Positions 35,733 to 45,993 are shown, counted from the first letter of the stretch. The stretch: 64,000 bases of DNA from Aureliella helgolandensis (GCF_007752135.1 NZ_CP036298.1:4898001-4962000); one strand, 5' to 3'. Numbers and translations are program-made. Notes: generated by a model from the sequence alone, not told the origin.

Positions 35733-37517
35733 CTACTTCGCAGGGCTTCCCTGTAGGACAGTCCTCGTGTCCGGCTCTACGGAGTGGCTACTGACGGTTC
35801 CATTGGGCCAGTGCACACGAACTTCCACTGGCTGCGAGTGGCCTGCCAATCCGAAATGCAAGCGGTCGCCAAAATGACTCTGGTACCCCCGCCCGCTCAC
35901 CACCGTCCGGCTTTGAACGCTGCCCTCGATCTCGAGCTTCACGATGCTGCCGACGCCCATTCGATTCATCCCTGCTTGCTGCAACTCAATTTCAATCCAG
36001 TGGTTCTGATGCGGCGTGTCGTTGCGCAGCAGCGTCGGCTTGGTAGCCGAGTTCAACACCAGGACGTCAACATCACCGTCGTTGTCAAAATCTTCGAACG
36101 CAGCGCCGCGGCTCGATTCCACCACCGCCATGCCGGCTCCCGCCTCTCCACTGACGTCAATAAAGGAACCTCCAACGTTTTCTAGCAAGTAGTTTTGCGT
36201 CGCCCGGCTGGTACGGTCGTCAATATCTTCAATGCGGTCGAAGTGCCCACAGGCAATGAACAGATCTTGATCGCCATCATTGTCAAAATCCACCAGGCCT
36301 GTTCCCCAATTGACGTGAGCGAAAAGCTCGGAGGTGATCCGAGCCGCATTCGTAGCGTCCTCGAACAATCCATCCCCAAGATTGTGATACAGAACAGGCA
36401 TCTCAGCCTGGTAACTTGTTGTCATCAGATCAAAGAGTCCGTCGCCATCGTAGTCTCCGACGTCAACTCCCATACTAGAGTTGGCCTTCCCATTGAAATC
36501 ACGCGCCACCCCGAATAGCAAGCCCATCTCTTCAAAGACTCCACTTCCATCGTTCATGAACAGACAATTGGGTTGTCCATCGTTGGCTACGAAGACATCG
36601 ATATCTCCATCACTGTCACTGTCGAAGCAAACAACGCCCATGCTGGGTGTCGCCACACGGCCAATTCCACTCTGTTGGGTCCAGTCGGAGAAAGTGCCAT
36701 CGCCCTCGTTGCGAAACAGAGTGTCGGGTACCGCTTGGTAGTACTGGGGCCCCGCTTGAAATCGCTTGCCGTTGATGAGAATCGGCACATGATTTTCGTA
36801 AGCAAAATTAACATAATTCGCGACGTAGAGGTCTAGATCTTCATCTCCATCCATATCGAAGAACGCCACTCCGGCACCGACCTTCGCACCGTTCCCGACT
36901 CCCGCAGACTCTGTCATATTCGAGAAAGTCTTGTTGCCGTTGTTGCGATAGAGGACGTTTTTCCCGAAATTGTTGATATAGAGGTCTAGCCAGCCATCGC
37001 CGTCGTAGTCTGCTGCTGCTGCTCCCAATCCGTACCCAACGTCACCAACTCCCGCTTCTTCAGTAACATCCTCGAACGTCCCATCACCCAAATTTCGATA
37101 CAACGCATTGTGCAAGTCAGGCCCCGCCGGCGTGCCCTTCAAACGACTTCCATTGAGAAAGTAGATATCGATCCAACCGTCGCGATCGTAGTCGAACGTG
37201 ACGACCCCAGTTGACATCCCTTCGATGATGTAACCTTGATCACTTCCACCATGCGAGTGTTCAAAATCAATCCCAGACGCATCCGTCACGTCGGTAAAGC
37301 GGATTGCGCGTTGGCCTTCTGCTGCGTCGGCCCCCATTCCAAGCAATGCCAGAGCCAGAGCGACCGCACAGATTCCACTCGCCCAATGGCTTTCGCCAAC
37401 AAGTCTCTCCATCCAATGCCCCAATCGACAGTTGGACCAATTGCTGCCGTTTCGATTAGCCACAGTGTGACCGGTCGCCCAATTGCAATGTTTCATTTGA
37501 ACCTCGGGTAAAGGCAT
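35733..37517 (-). CDS. CRTAC1-family FG-GAP/ASPIC-UnbV protein (first)
   Basis: 594 aa. An N-terminal segment and signal-like helix (about 45-65) precede FG-GAP/VCBS repeats with calcium-binding loops such as DYDRDGWIDIYF, DMDGDEDLDLYVAN, DSDSDGDIDVFVAND, DYDGDGLFDLM and DFDNDGDVDVLVLN. The C-terminus is the ASPIC/UnbV domain (IEIELQQAGMNRMGVGSIVKLE, RGYQSH). The family forms extracellular beta-propellers, probably for adhesion or ligand binding. Starts at 37517, 37496 (MKHCNW) or further in are possible. It follows a TPR gene by 43 bp, a pairing repeated just upstream. Confidence 0.88.
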   Translation of the reverse strand: MPLPEVQMKHCNWATGHTVANRNGSNWSNCRLGHWMERLVGESHWASGICAVALALALLGMGADAAEGQRAIRFTDVTDASGIDFEHSHGGSDQGYIIEGMSTGVVTFDYDRDGWIDIYFLNGSRLKGTPAGPDLHNALYRNLGDGTFEDVTEEAGVGDVGYGLGAAAADYDGDGWLDLYINNFGKNVLYRNNGNKTFSNMTESAGVGNGAKVGAGVAFFDMDGDEDLDLYVANYVNFAYENHVPILINGKRFQAGPQYYQAVPDTLFRNEGDGTFSDWTQQSGIGRVATPSMGVVCFDSDSDGDIDVFVANDGQPNCLFMNDGSGVFEEMGLLFGVARDFNGKANSSMGVDVGDYDGDGLFDLMTTSYQAEMPVLYHNLGDGLFEDATNAARITSELFAHVNWGTGLVDFDNDGDQDLFIACGHFDRIEDIDDRTSRATQNYLLENVGGSFIDVSGEAGAGMAVVESSRGAAFEDFDNDGDVDVLVLNSATKPTLLRNDTPHQNHWIEIELQQAGMNRMGVGSIVKLEIEGSVQSRTVVSGRGYQSHFGDRLHFGLAGHSQPVEVRVHWPNGTVSSHSVEPDTRTVLQGSPAK

Positions 37518-37560
37518 CTCTTAAGCCCCCACTGGGGCACAAGAAGACGCCATGGAAGAG

Positions 37561-38982
37561 CTAGGACTTTGGATCCGCCAATTTGCGGGCGAGAGCCTCC
37601 GCTGCCTGGGCATCCGTTTCGTGCCCACCATTTCGGAGAATCCGGGCGAGCAACTGGTATCCGGCGACACTCGGTCGGAGGGCTAAGGCCTGCGTGACAT
37701 ACCACTGGGCTCCTGCCAATTCCCCTTTCTCCAGCAAAAACTCGGACATGGCTGCATAGCCCGGAACACTCATAGGGGCCATGCTGATCGCCAACTTGAC
37801 GGTCGCGATCGCTCGATTCGAAAGTCCTGCGTTGTCGAGCGTTTTGGCCAATCGCAGGTAGTTCAAGAGATCAGTGGGATTGACTTCGATGATACGTTCC
37901 CGCGTCATCAATTCCTCGGCCATTTGCTGCTTTGAACTATAAATTTCCGCGAGTGAAATAAGGGCGGCCAAATTCTCCGGCTCTAAGGCAAGGATGCGCA
38001 GGAGCAACTGCTCAGGCTCTCGCACAAAGCCTTGGGTTCGATAGACGGCCGCCGCCTCGGAGCACACTGCAATGGCCAGCCCCCGCGCCTCCTGTTCGGA
38101 CAATACCTTGTACCGCTCTTGCCCCGAAACCTCGTCCGTCTGAGCATGAGCTGAATAGATTTCACGGAACTCTTTAGCCGCTTCCCGATTACCGTTACGC
38201 ATGCATGCATTCGCCAAGGCAAAATAAGTCGCCTCGCTATCGGCACCTAGCGCGAGAGCTTTCCTCAAGGATGCCTCTGCATTCTCCGCTTGCCCCGCTT
38301 TGAGTTGCGTCTGCCCCAACAACAGAATGAGTGCCCCTGAATTGGACCACTTGCTCAGCGCTCCGTTGAGCGTATCGAGCGCCTGGTCGAACATCCCTAG
38401 ATTGGCGTACCCAATCGCCAAATGATGGGCGGCATCCGCGGACTCGAGTCCGCGCTCCATTGCCCGTTTGATGGTATCGACAGCCAATTGACTGTCCCCA
38501 CGATCGAGGGCATTGGCGGCCAAATTGAGATAGTAGATTTCGCCCTGTGGATCGAGCTCAATGCACCGCTTCCAGAGGTCTTCTGCAGCCTGCGTACGGT
38601 GCAAACGCGTATTTAAAACCGCTCCCACATGCAAAGCCATCGCATTCTCTGGAATCTTCGCAATCAGCTGATCCGCGATCCATTCGGCCTCGGTTTCCAA
38701 TTCTTCCTTCGTGGCCGGACTAGGCGTGTTGGGCAAACGCGCTTGTGATTGCAAAAGCAGACTAGGTTCCGGTGCGCTCCGGTGGTCACCTGGCCCCGCC
38801 GAAGTCTCATTCGCCTCAGCGACTTTCGCCGGCGGCGGAGCTGCAACAGGAGCCTCTCCCGACGTGCGATGGCCACGTTCATCGCTGCCACTGCTTTGCT
38901 GCGGCTGGTAAAACAGTGCTACGGCCAGCCCTAAGGCCAACAGGCTACACCCCAACGAGATCACCGACATGATTTTGAACAC
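37561..38982 (-). CDS. TPR-repeat membrane protein (first)
   Basis: 473 aa. One N-terminal membrane anchor (about 4-25), a Pro/Ala/Ser linker, and about 10 tetratricopeptide repeats from about 90 to the end (for example LYLNLAANALDRGDSQLAVDTIKRAME, LAIGYANLGMFDQALDTLNGAL). TPR domains bind partner proteins. It is the upstream partner of the CRTAC1 gene at 35733. Confidence 0.87.
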   Translation of the reverse strand: MFKIMSVISLGCSLLALGLAVALFYQPQQSSGSDERGHRTSGEAPVAAPPPAKVAEANETSAGPGDHRSAPEPSLLLQSQARLPNTPSPATKEELETEAEWIADQLIAKIPENAMALHVGAVLNTRLHRTQAAEDLWKRCIELDPQGEIYYLNLAANALDRGDSQLAVDTIKRAMERGLESADAAHHLAIGYANLGMFDQALDTLNGALSKWSNSGALILLLGQTQLKAGQAENAEASLRKALALGADSEATYFALANACMRNGNREAAKEFREIYSAHAQTDEVSGQERYKVLSEQEARGLAIAVCSEAAAVYRTQGFVREPEQLLLRILALEPENLAALISLAEIYSSKQQMAEELMTRERIIEVNPTDLLNYLRLAKTLDNAGLSNRAIATVKLAISMAPMSVPGYAAMSEFLLEKGELAGAQWYVTQALALRPSVAGYQLLARILRNGGHETDAQAAEALARKLADPKS

Positions 38983-39107
38983 ACGAATACTTTCAACTGT
39001 CAGGTTTGCCTGGTATTGCGCGACTCTTGAAGTCGCCCCACCTTCTGCCGAAACCGTTACTGAAGCTGGCTACTCCAGTCCCTGAACATCCACCTGCATC
39101 CGACGGT

Positions 39108-40784
39108 CTACGGAGGTGGCGGCGCACCGGCGGGCTGCTCGATGATTTCATTCAATTGATCCAATGCGATTTCCTTAACCTGCTGCTGCGTCCCGCCTGG
39201 CCAATGGACCGTGACAGATTCGAATGCTTCATCAGCGGGCCAAGCAAAATGAAGGTAATGTCCGTAATCGCTTTGGTAGCCGCGTCCGCGATGCACAGTC
39301 TGGCTGCGTGCTTTGTGCGAGGTCTGCAGGACCACACGCGCACCAACGGCGTTCCGATTGGCCTCAACCCCAGTCAACTTGCACTGCAACCAATGGGCTG
39401 GCGCCGTGCATAAATTCTCCAACATCTGTGGAGGAGCAGCGTTGTTGAGGATGATCGCGTCGAGGTCACCGTCGCCATCCAGATCACCTACTGCCACGCC
39501 CCGACTGCTGCCAAGACCTCCCTCAGTATTTAGGACTTGCCGAGAGATATCTCGAAATTTCTGATCACCGATGTTTTCCATCACGGTGTTTGCTACGGCA
39601 TAGCTCGTTACGTCCGCACCATCGACGACTTCCCTCAAAAAGTGACCATTGGCGAGCAATGCGTCCGCGTCGCCATCCAAATCGAAATCCCCCCAAGCGA
39701 CTCCCCAGTTTACATGAGAAATAACCGACCGACCTATACCGCTACGGCGAGCAGCATCTTCAAACCCAAGCCCGCCTACGCTCTGATACAACATGGGCAG
39801 TTGCCGGATGTAGTCGCTCACCAACAAATCCTCGATTCCATCATTGTTGAAGTCGGTTACATCGGCCCCCATGCTTCCATTGGCATTGCCCAGCAGGTCG
39901 TACGCAACTCCAGCCAACAAGCCTGCCTCACGGAATTGCATACCCTGCAGATTCTCGTACAGATGGTTTGGGCGGCCATCATTGCAGGCGAAGATATCGG
40001 TGTCGCCATCCTGGTCAAAGTCGATTCCCACAATTCCCATGGTCGGCGCATGCAGGTTGGACAACCCGAAACTTGCGCTCGCGTCGATGAAGCCGCCTTC
40101 CCCCGTATTCACGAAGATCTGGTCGGCCGCGGGAGGATAATCCTTAGGCCCAAGCGGAAATGGAAATGCCAGTGGAGCCAGTACGTCATGCCGCTCGTAG
40201 CTGAATTCGACATAGTTGCCGACGAACAAGTCGAGATCACCGTCATTCTCTAAATCGAGGAAGGCCACTCCCGCGCTGAATTGTGCTCCCCCTGAGACTC
40301 CCGCTACCTCGGTAACATCGGAGAAGGTTCCATCACCGTTGTTCTGCAGCAATTGATTCTGGCCGAAGTTGCTCAAATACACATCTTCAAAACCGTCATT
40401 GTTGTAGTCTGCGGTGGCGACGCCGAGACCATAGGCCGTCAAGCTGAGTCTGGCTGGCTTACCCTGCGACTTGAATTTGCGTTCTCCCAGATTGCGGTAG
40501 AGGGGCAGAGGCAGCGAATGGATTTTTATCCCGTCATGGGGCAGCTGTTCAACCCCCGTGCAGAATAGGCAATCGAGTCGACCGTCGGAATCATAGTCCA
40601 GCACGGCGACGCCCGCCCCCATCAGCTCGTAGAGATACTGCTGGTCAGTATGGCCATCTTCGTGCACGAAATCGATTCCCGACTCGCTCGTGAAATCAGA
40701 AAACGTCCAGTTGAGACGATCCGCCGCCCAGTTCACCTGCTGTGGCCCCATAGATAGAGCCATGACAAGGAGAAAACTCCACAT
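39108..40784 (-). CDS. CRTAC1-family FG-GAP/ASPIC-UnbV protein (second)
   Basis: 558 aa from ATG 40784 (MWSFLLVM), which gives a signal peptide and avoids overlap with the TPR gene; a start at 40844 would overlap it. Calcium-type repeats include DYDSDGRLDCLF, DLENDGDLDLFVGN, DFDQDGDTDIFACND, DFDLDGDADALLAN and DLDGDGDLDAIILN. The C-terminal ASPIC/UnbV part has RGRGYQSDYG. It is a clear paralogue of the protein at 35733-37517. Confidence 0.88.
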   Translation of the reverse strand: MWSFLLVMALSMGPQQVNWAADRLNWTFSDFTSESGIDFVHEDGHTDQQYLYELMGAGVAVLDYDSDGRLDCLFCTGVEQLPHDGIKIHSLPLPLYRNLGERKFKSQGKPARLSLTAYGLGVATADYNNDGFEDVYLSNFGQNQLLQNNGDGTFSDVTEVAGVSGGAQFSAGVAFLDLENDGDLDLFVGNYVEFSYERHDVLAPLAFPFPLGPKDYPPAADQIFVNTGEGGFIDASASFGLSNLHAPTMGIVGIDFDQDGDTDIFACNDGRPNHLYENLQGMQFREAGLLAGVAYDLLGNANGSMGADVTDFNNDGIEDLLVSDYIRQLPMLYQSVGGLGFEDAARRSGIGRSVISHVNWGVAWGDFDLDGDADALLANGHFLREVVDGADVTSYAVANTVMENIGDQKFRDISRQVLNTEGGLGSSRGVAVGDLDGDGDLDAIILNNAAPPQMLENLCTAPAHWLQCKLTGVEANRNAVGARVVLQTSHKARSQTVHRGRGYQSDYGHYLHFAWPADEAFESVTVHWPGGTQQQVKEIALDQLNEIIEQPAGAPPPP

Positions 40785-40809
40785 GTGCTCAGGCCACGTC
40801 CCCCTGCGT

Positions 40810-42285
40810 TCATGGCTGAACAAGCTTCGACTCCTCAACCGCATCCCACGTCAACTGCGGATGCATTGGGTCAATTTGCCGAGCAGTTTCCATGGCAACC
40901 AGGGCAGCACCATTTTCACCGTTGGCTCGGTAGACGGTCGCCAGTAGGAGGTAGGCCTCAACGCTACGATTGCGCTCGACCACTTCTACAGCGAGGCGTT
41001 TGGCCTCCTCATAATCCCCTTTGGCGAGCGTTAGCCGCGCCAAAGCGGCTTTGGCCAGCACTCCATCCTTGTCGATATCGACCGCTTCGCGCAGCGTACT
41101 CTCTGCCAGGTCGTTTTGGCCGAGTTGCATTGCGGAACTCGCGTAGTTCAGATAATTCAACACATTTCCAGGTTGCAGTTCCACTAGACTTCCATACAGC
41201 CGATGAACGGTACTGATGTCTCCAAGTTGCCGATACGCACTGGCTAAAGACATGTAAAGCGGCAACTGGTTGGGATTCAGTTCCAGCCCACGTACCAAGT
41301 ATTTAATGTCGTTCGCAATGTCCCGGTTGTGTTCGGCGATGGAGCCTCCGGCAGAAAACATGTTCACAGCAATTTCCCGAAGTGCGTATTCGTATTGCTG
41401 TTGGAAGGCCATGTCCTCATCACTTGGCCGCGTTTCGACCGGAGTCTTCTGACTCAATTGCTTGCTAAGTTGCTTGGCCTCCTCTCCCTTTCCCTGCCGA
41501 GCCAACACCCCCGTTAGCAACACCGAAGCAGACTTACCGGTTGAGCGATCGGTAGCTGCGGCGCGCAAATAGCGTTCCGCATCCGGATACTCTCCTAGCT
41601 GACTATAGACGCGGCCCGCTGCCAAGGATAATTCGCTCGACGCGGGATACTCCTCCAGCGCTTGCTCAAGGATAGCCACCGCACGCTCCAGCTCCCCCAA
41701 ATTCTCTTGGGCGAGTGCCATCGTACTAGCGACTTGCGCCCCCGATACGCCCAATGCGTCTGCTGAATCGAGGACCGCAATCGCTTCCGGCTCTCTACCG
41801 GCCTCGATCAACAGTTCTGCCAAGCCCACATAGGGACCCGCCAACTGTGGCTGCAAGCTCAAGCTCTTCTTCCAGTTTTCTTCCGCAAGTTTGGTTTCCT
41901 TCAGCTCACGGTAAATTTGTGCCGCGACATGAAAACTGGCTGGATCTTGCGGGTAGAGTTCGACAAGCTCCTGTGCCAACAACCGCAATTCAGCTTGCAG
42001 GCGAGGGACATCAATCGCCTGAGAGGTGATCGGCAATTGCAGGTTGGGGGAAGCCAGCGTTCCGTTGCGCGTCGTTGGAACAGATTGCTCCAATGACGTA
42101 ACTTCGCCGCGATCTGGCAGCATGGATTCTCTCTCGGCCACCGATAGAAGCGTGGTATTACCGACCGGAAAATCCTCGAGCGGAGTTATCAGGACGACAA
42201 TTAAGATGATGGCTCCGGCGCCAACGGTCGAAATGGCAAGAAGCCTGAGGAACACCATCAATCTCGATCTTGGGTACGTACTCAT
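40810..42285 (-). CDS. TPR-repeat membrane protein (second)
   Basis: 491 aa. A membrane anchor near the N-terminus (about 12-35) and a long array of TPR units (for example AGPYVGLAELLIEAGREPEAIAVLDSA, SSELSLAAGRVYSQLGEYPDAERYLRAAA). Paralogue of the first TPR protein; together with its CRTAC1 partner it makes a duplicated two-gene module. Confidence 0.87.
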   Translation of the reverse strand: MSTYPRSRLMVFLRLLAISTVGAGAIILIVVLITPLEDFPVGNTTLLSVAERESMLPDRGEVTSLEQSVPTTRNGTLASPNLQLPITSQAIDVPRLQAELRLLAQELVELYPQDPASFHVAAQIYRELKETKLAEENWKKSLSLQPQLAGPYVGLAELLIEAGREPEAIAVLDSADALGVSGAQVASTMALAQENLGELERAVAILEQALEEYPASSELSLAAGRVYSQLGEYPDAERYLRAAATDRSTGKSASVLLTGVLARQGKGEEAKQLSKQLSQKTPVETRPSDEDMAFQQQYEYALREIAVNMFSAGGSIAEHNRDIANDIKYLVRGLELNPNQLPLYMSLASAYRQLGDISTVHRLYGSLVELQPGNVLNYLNYASSAMQLGQNDLAESTLREAVDIDKDGVLAKAALARLTLAKGDYEEAKRLAVEVVERNRSVEAYLLLATVYRANGENGAALVAMETARQIDPMHPQLTWDAVEESKLVQP

Positions 42286-42780
42286 TCTCTGTCTTTGCTA
42301 CAAACCACGCATAACAAACTGGCAAAAGTCTTCCGCAGTAAAGCAGGAGCACATTGTAACATACTCTGGACCGCAATATTTTGACGCTGCTGACGGCGTC
42401 GGCAGGTTCCTGCGGGAATTCCTCCCTGTCAGGCAGCGTCGAGAAAGCAGCAGCCCACAAGTAAACGTGGATTGCACAGTTTGCAGATACCTAAAGATGG
42501 GCTCGAGATTCTCAAGCAGGCAGAGAGTTCGGCTGGAGAAGGCGCTCAGGCTCCCCGCCTGCACCACGATGTCTCCCACCGGATCCACGATGCGTTGGCC
42601 CTGGAGGAGCATCGCATCTGCGTACACTGGCCCAGCGCTGGGCCTAACCAACGAAGCGATGTTGGTGGATCGGCAAGGTATGCACTTTGTGTGGCAAGCC
42701 TTCTAGAGCGCAAAAGGTGAAGCGCGCCGCCATCGACTTGCTGCCATCTGCGGCGGTTTGTTCACCAGGAATTTCGCCCC
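42286..42780. other. Intergenic region, no supported gene
   Basis: 495 bp. A 117-codon minus-strand frame (42298-42651) shows no signal peptide, domain or ribosome site and is not called. A 16-bp palindrome GGCCCAGCGCTGGGCC is at 42629-42644. Confidence 0.5.
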
Positions 42781-43773
42781 CTAGTTTTCAAGATTTACCG
42801 TCTCGCCACCGGCCCGCGTACACATCGCAACGAAGACCGCAGCATCCACGTTAGCTGAAACGGAATGAACGGAACTGTCCGCAGCGACAAAATTGGCAAT
42901 GCCGGTGTGAAAGCTGAAAACTTCACTCACATTGATCGCATTGATCATCTTGGAACCGTACGTTCGCAGCCCGTCGGCCGTAGCGCCGTTGATACTAAAC
43001 CCGCAATCGGGATCGGCCCAGCCGGTACCATCTACGGGTACGAGTCCGCCAGCAAATTGTACAACTTTATCATCATTGTAACTGGCGAATTGGGCGGTAG
43101 TCATTCGCCCCTGACCGGTCCACACCTCCGGTTGCCCGGCACATTCTGCAATCATCAATGTATTCGACAGGCCATCGGTGATGAGACTCAGCGGGTTGCG
43201 CGACTCCTTGGCCAGCACGCCGATGCGCGCCGCGTCGCCGGGGGCTGTGGGATAGTTGAGCACTTGCGTGAAGACCTTCTTCTTGACTTCATTGATTGAG
43301 CCAAAATCACCGGCGGCGGCTCCAAGCACATGGCGTGGGTCAGTGCGATCCGATCCCGGTGCGGAAGGGCACCGAAACAGCGGCAATTGCATCGAGACCG
43401 CTGGTCGATTCCGCAGGCTGCTCCAAGCCGATTTGTAGTCCAGTAGGTTTCCCAAATTCTGTTGCTCCACGAATGGCAGGATCACGGTGGTCCAAGACTG
43501 GAATCCCGATTTTTCGGTCCCGTTATCTTCGATGGCCACATCCGGCGCAATGCGGCTCGCAGGAAAATATTGGTATGCGCTCTCGTGATTGTGGAGAGCG
43601 ATCCCGAGCTGGCGAACATTGTTGGAACAGCTCATTCTCCGCGCTGCCTCTCGAGCCGACTGCACCGCAGGCAGCAATAACCCGACGAGTATGCCGATGA
43701 TTGCAATCACTACCAACAATTCAACCAGCGTGAAGGCTCGTTGATTTTCCCGGCAATTGTGGAACTTCGTCAC
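42781..43773 (-). CDS. DUF1559 prepilin-type protein (second)
   Basis: 330 aa. Prepilin-type RAFTLVELLVVIAIIGILVG near residues 13-32, then the DUF1559 body (REAARRMSCSNNVRQLGIALHNH). The closing part has FHTGIANFVAADSSVHSVSANV, a weaker version of the usual DGSV ending. It is the first gene of the minus-strand TPR/CRTAC1 block, about 500 bp upstream of it. Confidence 0.93.
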   Translation of the reverse strand: MTKFHNCRENQRAFTLVELLVVIAIIGILVGLLLPAVQSAREAARRMSCSNNVRQLGIALHNHESAYQYFPASRIAPDVAIEDNGTEKSGFQSWTTVILPFVEQQNLGNLLDYKSAWSSLRNRPAVSMQLPLFRCPSAPGSDRTDPRHVLGAAAGDFGSINEVKKKVFTQVLNYPTAPGDAARIGVLAKESRNPLSLITDGLSNTLMIAECAGQPEVWTGQGRMTTAQFASYNDDKVVQFAGGLVPVDGTGWADPDCGFSINGATADGLRTYGSKMINAINVSEVFSFHTGIANFVAADSSVHSVSANVDAAVFVAMCTRAGGETVNLEN

Positions 43774-44460
43774 GCGTCAGTACTCCTATCATAGCGGTGC
43801 ATTTTTGCAGCGAACATGGTCTAGTTTTCACCCTCGCATTGTGTTGCGGTTGAAATAATTGGGTGAGCCCCCACCACGTGAAGATTGCGCGAAGAATCAT
43901 CCGGAACCACCCTCCGTGCTTGACGAACTCCCCTCAATTCTCAAAATCACCCCATCTTCACAACTAGGAATTTCGAACGTTCCAAGGATAGCAACGGTCA
44001 GAGATAGCGTAGTGAGTTAATAGGCGGACGACGCTAGCCCAAGATGAACCGCAAAGGCGCGAGCGATAGCCCGTTGGGGAGGATTCAATCAACATGCCTT
44101 TAGCGCATCGTCAACACTAAGAATTAGGGTTGAGCGAGCGTTCGGAAAACGGTGTCCGCCCCCAAAGTGCCAAGCACCCCAAGGGCCGTTGCGGCTTCTG
44201 GTGTCGGCCTCCTTTTTCCGGGTACTAGCACTCTGATGCTCACTGACAACGAATGGAACGTTCACGGAGCAATCCGTCAGGCAACGGCTTGCGATTGGCC
44301 CCCACTACTGCCCAGCATTCAGAATGCAACGCATTGCAGCATTCCGGTTTTTGCGGCGAGTGGGAAAGTAGCACCCCCTACCCAAGCGACGAATGTTGCC
44401 AAAGCAGCGCGTTGGCTGCTCGAATATCCCCCATCCCACTCGAAAGAAAGCAACTCTCCA
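43774..44460. other. Divergent intergenic region
   Basis: 687 bp between a leftward DUF1559 gene and a rightward PEP-CTERM gene. A frame opening at 44152 joins the PEP-CTERM gene but lacks coding signs, so it is left out. No repeat was seen. Confidence 0.5.
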
Positions 44461-45333
44461 ATGAAAATTTCGCTCCGACTTTTGCTGATCGCCGTTCTCA
44501 CGGTGTGTGGTAATATGAGTCACGCAGAAGTCATTCTTAACGAATGGAATGCTGTGGGCACTGGAAAAACTCTGTCGAATAACGCAGACGGAACCTTCGG
44601 ACTATCACTAGGCAACGGCGGCAATTGGTTCGAGTTGCTCGTTGTCGGTTCAAGCCAATCCTCGATCGTCGACATGCGCGGATGGTCTCTAAACTGGACT
44701 GAAGACCAAGAGGTTTCGCCAGGCGTCAACTCTGCCGGAAGTATCCAGCTGAGCAACGATAGCTTCTGGAGTACCATCCGACGTGGCACTTTATTGACCT
44801 TCATTGAAACCACGGATGCCGCAACTGCGGAGAATGGTCTAGGCACCCAAGTCGCAGACACATCGACCAACACCAGCTTTGATCCCTTGGCAGGGGATTG
44901 GCACATCAACATCTCCACTCGGCAAGAACAAGCTAAGGTTGGTGGCGGCCTGGTGAGCACGACCACGAACGACGGAACACCTGGTGACTTCTCCGTCGGG
45001 AATGACAACTGGCAATTGACGATCAACAGCCCGACGGGTGTCGTCTTTGGACCAGCTGGCGAAGGCATTGGAAACGCATCGGGAGTCAGCAGCACAGAGG
45101 TCGGAAAATTCGAGGGACTTGCTGCCGGGGCAACGCTCGCAGACTGGCTGGCAGTCACACCAGAGAACGCTCCTTACAACGATGGAACCACCAGCACCTT
45201 TGGACAGGCCAACTCATTCGGAGGTAATTTGCAGGACCTTTCGTCACTGCAGTCTGTCCCAGAACCCTCTTCACTGCTGCTAGCCCCCTTTGTGTTCGGA
45301 TTGGCTCTCCGCCGCAGACGCATGCCAAGCTAG
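44461..45333 (+). CDS. PEP-CTERM sorted protein with lamin-tail-like domain
   Basis: 290 aa from the ATG at 44461, which gives a proper signal peptide (hydrophobic about 5-20, cleavage near SHA-EV). The mature part starts ILNEWNAVGTG and has FELLVVGSS and DMRGWSLNW, as in lamin-tail (LTD) domains of secreted proteins. The C-terminus carries the sorting tag VPEPSS, a hydrophobic stretch (LLLAPFVFGLAL) and RRRR. Such proteins are exported and processed by an exosortase encoded elsewhere. Confidence 0.87.
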   Translation: MKISLRLLLIAVLTVCGNMSHAEVILNEWNAVGTGKTLSNNADGTFGLSLGNGGNWFELLVVGSSQSSIVDMRGWSLNWTEDQEVSPGVNSAGSIQLSNDSFWSTIRRGTLLTFIETTDAATAENGLGTQVADTSTNTSFDPLAGDWHINISTRQEQAKVGGGLVSTTTNDGTPGDFSVGNDNWQLTINSPTGVVFGPAGEGIGNASGVSSTEVGKFEGLAAGATLADWLAVTPENAPYNDGTTSTFGQANSFGGNLQDLSSLQSVPEPSSLLLAPFVFGLALRRRRMPS

Positions 45334-45397
45334 GTTTCACCGATCTGCGATTGGAATCCACAACAGGAGCAGTCGCGCCGACGCGTCTCCTCAGCGA

Positions 45398-45489
45398 GAC
45401 GGGTTGTCGAAAGTGCAACCCGCCGCAGGACGGGCTGTTGAAATAGTAACCCCCGCGTGACGGGCTGTTGAAATATTAACCCGCCGCGT
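45398..45489 (+). repeat. Three 30-31 bp tandem repeats
   Basis: Units at 45398, 45429 and 45459 with the core GACGGGCTGTTGAAATA-TAACCC. The first copy is diverged. Confidence 0.85.
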
Positions 45490-45674
45490 CAGCAAGGATA
45501 GGTGGTCGCCACTACAGGGCGATTAGGGACGCTACCTTCACGCTAAAACTCAAGACGCTACTAAATCAACAGCCCGGTGAGCAAGGAAAGATAACCTCCG
45601 CTACAAGTCAATTAAGGATGCTACCTCCGCATCTAAATTCAAATTGCTATTAATTCAACAGCCAGTGAGCAGGG
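45488..45674 (+). repeat. Two 88-89 bp imperfect direct repeats plus a fragment
   Basis: Copies at 45488-45576 and 45577-45664 share starts (GTSAGCAAGGA), interior GGATGCTACCT-like words and ends (AATCAACAGCC). A third start GTGAGCAGGG lies at 45665. The shared end is the reverse complement of GGCTGTTGA in the preceding 30-bp array, so the two arrays can pair. Confidence 0.8.
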
Positions 45675-45993
45675 CAGGGACAAAACGGAAAAGTTTCTTA
45701 AGTCGACGCGATGCCAGCGGCGGGCCGCCCACGGTCTGGCACCACCGCTTTTGATATATTTGCGACCGTTTTTGCTGCTGGAAATTGCGTACAGAAGAAA
45801 GAAGGAGCAGTTGAGAACGCTTGTTTTCCTGTGAATCGATAGATTAAATAGAATTGTAGAGGAGAGTGGTAGAACGCATTTAGAGAAGGCCCCGGCTCGT
45901 CCCCAATTGGATTGTCCCACCCATTTTTTGGTAAACTCCGAGCCTGCTTCACTCTTCAATCACACTTCCTTCCTGCGGCAATTGATTTTCACT

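Larger units (their letters stand above)
45334..45993. other. Intergenic region with repeats
   Basis: 660 bp. The first half contains the repeat arrays at 45398-45489 and 45488-45674; the second half shows nothing recognisable. Confidence 0.6.

Noticed and set aside
42629-42644. 16-bp palindrome GGCCCAGCGCTGGGCC
   Set aside because: Single copy, not near a start codon and without a T-run; no function can be argued.
42298-42651. Possible 117-residue protein
   Set aside because: No recognisable domain, signal peptide or ribosome-binding site; composition looks random.
44152-44460. Upstream extension of the PEP-CTERM gene
   Set aside because: The signal peptide begins at 44461; the extension would bury it and has no similarity to anything recognised.
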